A DNA stretch of 64,000 bases from Platerodrilus igneus (lineage: Eukaryota > Arthropoda > Insecta > Coleoptera > Lycidae). Shown here in pieces: positions 54,769-64,000 of this stretch. Position numbers and translations under genes: made by a program. The notes beneath the pieces were generated by a model. It did no database searches. It was not told the DNA's origin and was given only the letters and a program-made list of their open reading frames with translations. The stretch is taken from contig JARFIW010000453.1 in the NCBI GenBank assembly GCA_036346225.1, positions 5,580,001 to 5,644,000 of the forward strand. Direction: 5' to 3'. How positions within the stretch are numbered: the first letter of the stretch is position 1; each line of letters opens with the position of its first letter.

Positions 54769-57666
54769 TCAACAATCGTTCAAATAACACGGATTAGAAC
54801 TGCAAATCCTCTCTTATCGAAGCGCAATTGAAACTGGAAAACCCGGGTTTTATCGAATAGTGCACGACCTTATTTCAGTAAGGCTTTACATTGGAACAAT
54901 GGAGAAAACCATTATACGCGGTTGTAATGTACACAAAGATAACGGGTACCTAAAACAGGATATAAACTATTTAATTGTAGCATAAACTTGTCGTTTGAAA
55001 TAAATAAGTTTAAAATGAAAATTTGTAGCAAGCGTATCTATTGTAAACAGGATGTTATTGAAGAATTTAAGAGATTAGCGGATACTAAACACAAGTCACA
55101 TACTATTTAATTTATTGAATAAATTTTCGTTTTAAAAGCAAAAGGGATTTGTGTTGAGGAATTTATTCGAGAGCGTGTTTATTATTAATTATGTTGAAGG
55201 ATTTAACAGTAAAAACGGAATTTATTTGAGCGGGTATTGATTTAACAAGGGAGAAAAATAGGGTAATTAATTTATGTTAAAAATAAACGTAACAAATGGA
55301 ACAAAATTAAATAATTAAAAAAATTAACTAGGTGGAATGTCAAGCTACGTTACCAATAGCACTAATCTTAAACGACTTTTAATCACCGTCAAGTTTATGG
55401 TCGCCAGCTCATCTAATTTAGTTTAGTGTAAATTCTTCAAAAAGACGAGCAGTGACAGAGATTTTAATTACTTTACCTCCTTAGTGAAATGCATTTCATT
55501 TACAAAATGCTACCTATATCTTTGAATAAATAAAACTGCCGATTTCCATAATCTACGTAACTCAAATCTATTTTATGATAAAATTCGTTCATTTGTCTGT
55601 AAATAGGTATACAAACAACAATTTTAAAGTGATCTACAGCAAAGTATATATCATCAACAAATAATATTCCTGTAAACAAGTACATACACAAAATAGTAAA
55701 ATTTTATAATCAGTTCTTCATTTAATCATAACCTTAATCAACAACAAGAATAATAATTTGTACAACGTCACTAATTTTCCATCACCTTGCAATATCCAGA
55801 TTTTATACCTCCAACGATTTCACTCGATACGTTTATGAATAATTTATACAATAAACACCATACATAAATACCACCAAAACCAACATCTAATTCTAATAAA
55901 GTACGAATTACAGTTAAACCTTTAAGTTGTTATAGGAGTACTATTGAGCCAAAAGTAATTTAGTTGGTCATCAGAGCCTATTTTCAAATTGCCTTTACTA
56001 GAATCAAACCGTCCCAATATATATATTAGTGTTGTAAGTTTTATTAAAATCCATGGTCCACAAGGATACACCAGTTTATTATTCCATAATAAAAGGGTGT
56101 GCTTGACTATAAGTTTTTCACTATTCGTCCTTACATGTATTTCGATTTATGGCTTGTAAGTAATTAATTTATGATTACCCAGCAGTCTAGCGTTTGTCGT
56201 TCCTACCCTTCAAGTGTTTGATGGGGGTTGTAATTGTATCGCATACCTACGTGTCTGAGACGTGACCCCGTAGGATGTCATCACGCAAAACCACGTGTCC
56301 ATGACCTGCATTTAAAGCAATCTGAATAAATACACTGTAGCTATCATTACGCTGCAGGGAAAAATATAATTATCTGTGATTTAATATTCGCAAATCTCAC
56401 GAACCAAGCGTCTATATTTTTATTACATTATAAAGACGTTTAAGTGTCTCTAGGGTTTCTAGGTATTGCAAATATTTAACCTTAAATTTAATTTATTTAA
56501 TTAAATTTGTAAAAGCTCTTTTATATTTGGGATGTATATCAACATACTGTTAATTCATAATTCTAAGCTTTGTTAAAATAACATGACCACACTATAAAAC
56601 TTTACTGAAATGAATATTTGTCCCCTTTCTGTAGTTTAAAATAATTTATGAACCTGAGTTCCTTTCTAATATGTTTACCATAAATAACTTTATTTAAATT
56701 TGTATAGAAGATGATCTCTCACAATAGGATTGAAATTATTACTTAGAAAAAAATCACACTATCTCCCTATAAATTTTAATCGTTGAAGTGAACACAACTA
56801 CAATTGTTTTAAGTCACAGATAGGTTTGTCTGCAGGTTAACATTATAATAAACTAAATTACAAATCCAAACAGGAAAGAAAATCAATTAAATTTTATACA
56901 CAAAGGGATTCATTCTTACTATTTAAACTTTTAGTTTTTCCATGGTGAGAAAACATTGGACAAACAACTCAAATCGAGAAACATTTTAAATTACAATATA
57001 TACGTTTGCCAAAATAAGTTTAACCAGTTAGAATGTAACTTTTTGTATATAAACTGTAATAAATTTTCTTCCCTATGTAGATTTGTAATTTTGTTTATTA
57101 GTATGTTAATGTGAAGATGACCCTAGCTGTGGCTTGAAACAATCGTATTTATGTTAATTTCAGCAATTAAAAACTTTATAGGGGGATTGTGTAATATTTT
57201 TATAATTCATAAATGAATTCGTGGTTTGAGGTTATTGCTTTAATTATACTATTTGTCCTCATTAAAATTATGTTTTTAAAACTAAAAGAATTGAAATATC
57301 ATGTTGCATTATAAATCGCTATTCATAAAGTCTGTCATTCAAGGTGCATCAATAATAATTTTGTCTGTTTTAAATTAAGTTTCTTCTTTTTGCATTTGAT
57401 TTTTATTTTCCTTTACGCCAAAGCGTTACATACTAAATGTTTATTAAGCATGGCATTTCAAATTTTTTGGTTTCTATAAAAGTTATTTCTAATAAACTGT
57501 AGCCCCAAAAATTGTTAAACTATTTCTTTTATAAAACTTTGTTAAGCATAACCCACGACAGTGACTTATTTAAGAACCGTAAATAAGAACAGATCTAAAT
57601 GTTATACATTACGTACCGAATAATAAAATCGACACAACTTTGCGAAAAATAATTACAATAGGTAGT
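54769..57666. other. AT-rich stretch without recognised features
   Basis: No ORF above 70 codons and no repeat match seen. Confidence 0.4.
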
Positions 57667-58090
57667 TGTTGCCTGTCTAGAAAATTAATGATATGTGAGA
57701 TACTCATAGCAACAGTAATACAAATAACAAAGAAAGTACGGGACTTACAATAATTTTGAGAACGAAATATAAAAAAAAGACAATATTATATAAAGACTAA
57801 GCCTGACAGGTTGGAAGTTAAGTTTAAAAAGTCAAAATGTAGTTGGTAAGATAGAGGACCGCATTGCTTTTATTGGAACCTTGCTCCGGCCAAGTGTGGA
57901 AAGTTCACGGTTTGTGGAATTTTGACGAGCGCGTGGGCCAGAATGAGGAAAAGCACATATGTTTTAAGTTTAAAGTAAGTTAAGTTGGAACGTAACAAAA
58001 CTTCTCCGAAGGGGCAAAATATCGTCGCGCGAACTTTCATTTAATGTCACTTTTACCTGTAACAATATTTTGGCGCCCAAAGTTGACCGT
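57667..58090 (+). other. Possible LTR end with primer-binding-like site
   Basis: TGTAACA at about 58059 is followed by ATATTTTGGCGCCCAAAGTTG, similar to the TTTGGCGCCCAACG sites near 18500. A start such as TGTTGCCTG at 57667 would make a ~400 bp LTR, but no partner LTR is found. Confidence 0.25.
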
Positions 58091-59729
58091 TTTTATCGTT
58101 GACCAGATCTTTTTTTAATTTCTAAAATGTACATTTTTTAATTTTTGAGTTCTGAATTTTTTAAATTGTACATTATTTTTCCAAGTTCAGTTGATAAAAC
58201 ATACCATTTTCTAAAGGATTTTTAAGAAAAATTATCTTTAGAGGTTTTAAGCTAAAAATTGACTGATCGTGATCAAAAGAAAAACAAGAACATTCTTTTT
58301 GAGTATATGTAGACTTTTTAGTGACAATTGAATTGAGTTGTGAATTACGAGTTACGAGGTAAAAGAAAATAATAATTTGACAGTTACAGAATTGGGAAAA
58401 GTTTTGAGAAAACTATAATTATGACTTTAGCCGGAAATAATGTTTGGAGAAAATGTTGTGCTCTCAGACGCGACGAACTACTTCAGAGCCGATGGGTACC
58501 TAAATTTCTAGTGCTCTCCACGATTGTTGACAAAGTTTTTAAGATTATGTTTGAATTAATGATGATATAAGTCAATCCTGAGGGATTTGTAACAAGAACA
58601 ATTTAAAACCGGATGTGAAGTGTAACGAGGATGAAAGATAGAATTTAGGTTAAAAGGATTTAAGTATAAATAGATGTTAGAACTATAGTTTCTTTAATTT
58701 GAATTTTTTTGGAAAACAATTTTTAAATTAGTGTACTTTGATAACTTTAGGTAGTTTTTATGTTGTTTCATTTGGACAATATGCTCACTCAACCTCACGG
58801 ACATTTAGGTCAATACCACATTTTTTTCTACCATTCTTTATATTTAGTCTTGAATGTACTTTTCTTCTGCCTTCTTATCAACCGATTCCTGAGGAATCGC
58901 ATGCCTAAATTTTACGACCAGTCCACCGACAACACTAATCTGGCCTTTCCTTGACTGATCACTCTCGGTCTTCCCCTGAAAAGAAAGATTTTCAACTGCG
59001 GTTAGTCATACTTGCATGACTAGACATGCATCTTTTTCTACTTTGTGACAGGACTTGTCTGTGTACCATATCTTCCAACTTTTTGTTCTTTCCTCTTCAT
59101 ACCAATTGCTGCCCTTATTCATTTTCACTGCAACTGTCTCCAGACATTCCTTTTTCGTTTTGGATTAGGTGCTTTATTGAGAGTCACGATAGCAGGTTGG
59201 TCCATCGCCATCGCAACAGTCTCTCCTGTTAGAGGGCGTGAAGGTCTTAATGCTAGATCTCCCAGTGGGGTTTAATTTGGGGATACTTTTTTATTTTTGT
59301 GTATGGAATAAGCTAGAGAAGAGCAGGAGAGTGGTTGCTGGGGTTGATTTTCGAATCTAATTCGTTCCGGTGTCTCAGCGGGCCTGCCCGCCTCTGCTTC
59401 GACTTGCAGTTTATTCTATATTTATTGTCAAGCAAGGTTATACACAATTGGCGAAGAATTTGTAAAAACAATAAACGCTTTGATGCTTCATAGCCAAAAA
59501 TTGAAGCTGATAGAATAATAACAGAAATAAGCAATCTGCTGTGACAACACAGGAACGTACATCACAAGTTATAAATGAGTACACGATTGGATTATCTCAA
59601 GCAGTAAAGTTAGGTTTTATTTACATTTTTATAATACAAAAGCAAGTTAACCGAATGCAGTTAGATAAATAACCCTATCCAATTCTTTGTTATACAATAT
59701 CACTATAAACAATATCAATTTTTGTAGGG
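58091..59729. other. Stretch without recognised features
   Basis: ORFs at 58760-58954 and 59026-59275 are short, hydrophobic and unrecognised. Confidence 0.35.
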
Positions 59730-60520
59730 AGTATTACCGGCCCCAGTTGTTCTAAAAAATTGGTACGGCGTAAAAAGAAATAAACCAATGCAGCATCTCT
59801 AGCTCCTTGCATGTGATTTTTCAATGCTCCAACTGCAGGTACTACATTTGCCAGGAAGCAAGTTTTTTTACCTGGAAATTTTGAATTTTTCCGAACCCTT
59901 GCTATTCTAAAAAAGGTATGGATCTTTAACGTGCGTGACAACACTCACACACGTGATCAACATTTTACCTCTCATTCAAACGAGGACATATATATTGTAA
60001 AAACTGCTCGCTTAACATTTTTCAACCGGTTCGTGTCGGGAATTGGACTCAGGATCCTTGGTAGCCACACGCAAACCAATAAAGTTACGAAATCATCAGC
60101 ACCTCTAGCCTTAGTCTTGCAAAACTTTTGCGAACTCTCAGTTCCAGATGAATATAAAATGGATACGCTTAAAAGAGGTGTCCAAGAAGATATTTTGCTT
60201 GAGACAGCGGCTCTAATGTTGGCAGAATTTAATTTTTGGACGTCGTAACTTAGAAATATTTTGTAATGGTGACGTATTTTATGGTGATGGCACATTTAAG
60301 ACAACCCCCTTCACTGTTCCAAATTTATGCTGTAATAGAAAAATTGTATGGCTGAGTTTATCCGATTATGCACTGTTACCTAATAAGCAACAACCAACAT
60401 ATCTACGGCTGTTACTACAACTAGGTCAACTGCAACCTGCTTTCGCACCTACATCATTTTATTACGATTTTGAAATCGACGTCGTTAATTCGTCTAAAGA
60501 GTATTTCCTCATGCACGCTT
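59730..60520 (+). pseudogene. MULE-type transposase relic, interrupted by a SINE
   Basis: Plus-strand pieces, read around the SINE at 59804-60096, follow the insect MULE transposase (PF10551) pattern. LQNFCELSVPDEYK is near 60118-60160, then FGRRNLEIFCNG at about 60236-60270, then FYGDGTFKTTP at about 60275-60309, which holds the first catalytic Asp in the DGTFK motif. Next come SLFQIYAVIEKLYG in a shifted frame, YALLPNKQQPTYLRLL, and FYYDFEIDVVNSSKEYF near 60450-60500 with the second catalytic Asp. At least two frameshifts and a stop are present. The C-terminal domain is not seen. It may be a transposon relic or a decayed domesticated copy. MULEs are the superfamily of Foldback elements. Confidence 0.65.
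59804..60096 (-). mobile_element. tRNA-derived SINE (minus strand)
   Basis: The family sequence in reverse, from CATGTGATTTTTC to the damaged B box region (GGAATTGGACTC in plus orientation). Flanked by CAGCATCTCTAGC (59791-59803) and CAGCACCTCTAGC (60097-60109), a 13 bp duplication with one mismatch. Confidence 0.8.
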
Positions 60521-63500
60521 AATCTCTATACTATCGAGTCAATTGAAATATGTAGACACATTTCAGTATTGCAGTAATAACATTCAAATCATTTTACATT
60601 TATCTTACAGATTTCAGTTTGAATTGCGTAACAGCTTAAACTTAAGAAACGCCGAATTTTATAGCATTCTTATTTATGAATTTTTAAACTCTTAATTCTT
60701 TTAACTATACTTATCCTTATTTGCATTTTTTTCCCCACTCTGTGTATATTTTCTATTAGTGTAACTTATCAAACTAGTCTAGAATTTTCTCAGCTACTCA
60801 AATTTGTGAAAAAAATTTAAATCGGACCTCCCTCTAACCGCTACCCTTATTTTTAAATTTTTTGCTACAATGAATTCCTAGCGGTGTCTTTAATATAAAT
60901 TCGTTGTGTAAGACATCAATCAATATTGATTTTTCTCAGCTACTCAAATCTCTTGCAATTTTTGAAATACGGTTACCCCTTACTGACTTAGAGATCAACC
61001 CTTTACAAACTATACGGTGTTTATCTATAATCTATTTATGAACAGGATTGCTCTGCTTTTTAAGATAAACCCATCATGTAACCTTTCAAATTAGTATAAA
61101 ATTTCCTGGGGATGCGAGAACTGAAGATTTGGGTTCGAATTCTGTCTGGGACCTTATAAATATATTACTGTGAAATAGCCCCTACGTTGGGTGTTCTATA
61201 AATTGCTGTGAAATTGCCCCTACGATTGGAAGTCGTATTAATTGTCCTGTAATCTCTGTCCGAGATTATTTCATTATACAACCTTGCTATATCACAGCGC
61301 CTAACGTTGCCGTCGTCTTTTAAAACTTTACTGTTGTGTTTATACTAGGCCTCTTTTCTCTGCGTCTCTAAATCCTATAATTCTTTGAATTTGTATGCCT
61401 CGGCTAGCTCAATCTATTAAACACAGAGTGCCCTACGTCACGACAATAAATATTGTTTAACCCCTTTTCTTTCTATTATCTATCTGTTAAAATAATGTAG
61501 ATGAAAATAAAAATGAAGCAATCCAAAAATATACAATATAATAATCGATAATATGTACACTTTTATGTCAATAACTTATTAATTTGTTCAATATTCAAAA
61601 ATTTGCCCCTGAATAAAATACAGATATTTATCTGATTCCACAAAAATTTATGTTCCCTAAAAGCCAGCAAAAATTCCACTGTAATTACTTTTAAGTACCT
61701 TTTGAACGTTCAAAACGATCCTTTCTCTATTTTTCAAATTCTCAGATGATTTTTGGTGACCCTTACAAATATTAAATGTTAAAAATTGAAAAACAGTCTT
61801 ATACTAATAATGAATAAAATATTTGACCTGTGTTTTTCCTGCTTGGTTCTAGGAATTACCTCTGATTATCAATGGTTAGCACCCCTGAATTGTTACAGCT
61901 TGATTTGTTAGCGTAGTTTCTTCACTTGTTGACCAGAATGATTAATTAATCGTTGCTCGAAATCTCCCTTCGAATTTTGGAATGACGTAGAGTTTACTAG
62001 TAGTATAATTTGAGTATCTTGACGTTTATTTTATGTTTCCTTGTAAGCTTATTTGGAAGTATTTTTAGAATATTCTCGAAGTTTGTTTAGATATTTATTT
62101 AGAAGTATGTTTTGGAGGTACATCCAGACGTTTAATCAGAAGTATATTTGGAAGTACACTCAGACGAATATTTAGAGGTACACTTAGAGCCCTAAATTTC
62201 TTAAATATTAGAATTAAATTCAATTAATAGTTTACCTTATGTTTTAAGATCAAAGCGGCTACTTCTTGTTTTATAAATTGGCACTTTTAATTTTCACTAT
62301 TTTAATAAATTATTAATTCTCACTAAGTTCACTTTTACGTAATATTTCACTTTTAATTGACGTTGTTGGTGCCTTGGTCGAAGATATACTGAATGCTTAT
62401 GAGGTGCCCATAGTATTTATAGACTCCTATCTATTTTCCTTTTGGTGTTCATCGTGTGCTTGTTGATGAAGGCGTCATTCCTTGCGCTTATCTCTATAAA
62501 AAAAGTTCTTACACTACCTTTTGGGAACGGCTTCTCATTTCTGCTCACCCTGGCTAGCTCAACAACCGGCTTCTTCTTGCATACTTACCATCCTAAGTAC
62601 CTTTCTTTCTCACAAACACAGTCAAATGAAATTACCACTCTAATAAAGCAACAAAACATACCACCTTTCTATTTACACATATTAACAAGTTTACATTATT
62701 AAAAAAATATTTACACCTTGATACAGACAGTTTCATAAAACTGTTACCATCTCATTCATTAAATCCTTTAAAATTTTATGATTTTAGTATATTTCAACAA
62801 ATTTCTTTAAGACGAGTAGATGGACCCGCCATGCAACCCTAGATTGATTTTATTCTGGTCTATTTTGAGCTCATTATAACTCAGTTCCTTTAAATGCTTT
62901 TAAACCTCGCATTTTTATTAAAAATTAAATCTGAAGACCCATTTACTCCTTACAACAACATTTTATATCATCAATAAACATTTTCAAATAATCAATATTA
63001 ATTGTCCTGTACATATATCCCTTTAAATGAGTTTTATGGTAATAAATACACCCTCAATAAGTCAAAACACTCAAACACAAAAATATCAGCACAAATGTTT
63101 AAGCAAAAAGCAGGAATTTAATTTTCTTTACCTGTAGTAGGCTTCGTCTCTCGTCACCTCTGAAGATGGGTACCAGAAACCCTCGTCGTTGTGTCCATAT
63201 ACTTAACGATCATGCGTGGATCCAACTGATCCCCACTATTCAAATCTCTGCAACTACCTTCAATCTTCTACCCAGATATTTGTCTTGTCCAAACTTAACA
63301 TTCCATACTACTACACTTCATGCATACTAGTTAAGCTTTAGGATTCGCTTACCCAAGTACCATCCCATCATTCAATTGAGTCGTGTAGTAACGGCACCTT
63401 TTGTCTAGACCTTAGCACCCACTCGTGCAAATCACTTTTACTATTTTTCCGGTACGTTACTACAGCTTGACATACTTTAAAATAGGATGTTGTATGCTAC

Positions 63501-64000
63501 TTTACCGAATACACAATAATTAATACACGTATGAGCATATACTATCAATTACGTTGGAGATCTAAGCGCGATCTAAGATCTAAGTGAAAGAGAGCTTTAA
63601 TATCTTTCTCAGAGTATTTATACGCTTTTCACAACGCCTCAAGAAACCTCAGTTTATCGAAAAGCTTATTGCTAAAATTACTTCCACAAATTTTGAACGT
63701 AACGTCTGAAAAATTCCGAGATCACCATAATGTTACACTAAATTTCGTTTAATACCTCAACGGATACACTCTTCTCAAAACTGCTAGCATTAGACCAATG
63801 ATACAGTTTTCCCTCATTATCACGTTCCACCTCTCAGCTATCTTTCTCCGTTCCACCCATAGTTATTGCCTCTTTTAGAAACCCCTCTCAAGCTACAGAA
63901 AATTGATATTGTTGTTGGCGTTCACATTTCCCCTTGTATTTTAGACGTGACTTGTAACCAACGCTTTCTTATACGTTTCTCTGTCTGTTTTACATTATAT
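60521..64000. other. AT-rich right flank without recognised genes
   Basis: Minor structure only. A ~45 bp motif occurs twice at about 61160-61235 (CTGTGAAATNGCCCCTACG). A degenerate tandem run (AGAAGTATNTTTGGAAGTAC, CTCAGACG) lies at about 62055-62190. The longest ORF (86 codons, 62442-62702) has no recognised motif. GGGTTCGAATTC at 61131 is a lone B-box-like string. Confidence 0.35.

Noticed and set aside
58760..59275. Short hydrophobic ORFs
   Set aside because: Composition is that of AT-rich DNA; no start context, motif or neighbour supports a gene.
62442..62702. 86-codon ORF with hydrophobic start
   Set aside because: No recognised domain, and splice or promoter evidence is absent; such lengths are expected in AT-rich sequence.

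Overview
This is eukaryotic, AT-rich DNA from an animal, almost certainly an insect. The only likely host gene is the first coding exon of a glycosyltransferase-92-like protein at the extreme left edge. The rest is a dense graveyard of mobile elements of insect type: BEL/Pao, Ty3/gypsy, an I-group LINE with RNase H, a second LINE family, an insect Tc1/mariner transposase, MULE fragments and a tRNA-derived SINE. A beetle would fit, but the order cannot be fixed from this sequence alone. There are no bacterial operons, CRISPR arrays or functional RNA genes.

Layout. 1-375 holds the host exon (minus strand). 819-6017 is a Foldback-like element, here FB1: a giant palindrome built wholly of ~156 bp tandem repeats that alternate as a ~312 bp dimer, flanked by a perfect 9 bp target duplication. 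6061-15371 is a second, older palindromic element, FB2, with a different arm repeat but the same terminal motif (GCGTGAAGTTAGC). It contains a SINE split by a Ty3/gypsy fragment and a second gypsy fragment in inverted orientation. 17.2-24.57 kb is a near full-length but decayed I-group LINE (ORF1, endonuclease, RT, RNase H), broken by a 1.78 kb insertion that looks LTR-derived. 24.7-26.7 kb holds old FB1-related remnants.

26703-31142 and 40302-50323 are two direct copies of one segment about 13.6 kb apart. Copy A gained an intact-looking Tc1/mariner element (28961-30840, 343 aa transposase). Copy B gained a BEL/Pao retrotransposon (41945-48623). Each copy preserves the other's empty insertion site. 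Between them lie tandem units of a second LINE family, some carrying SINEs, and the relic of an insect multicopy ORF at 37.6-38.9 kb. 50793-53720 is a gag-only LTR element on the minus strand whose ORF contains a 13-residue (39 bp) tandem repeat. 54456-54755 is the best SINE copy (13 bp target duplication). 59.7-60.5 kb is a decayed MULE-type transposase interrupted by another SINE. The remaining right flank is AT-rich and featureless to my eye.

How the parts relate. Foldback elements in Drosophila belong to the Mutator/MULE superfamily and make 9 bp target duplications. The palindromic elements here, their shared ends and the MULE relic at 60 kb therefore fit one non-autonomous/autonomous system, although no intact partner is present. 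The most distinctive feature of the window is this family of satellite-armed palindromic elements. One member sits 444 bp upstream of the start codon of the only host gene.
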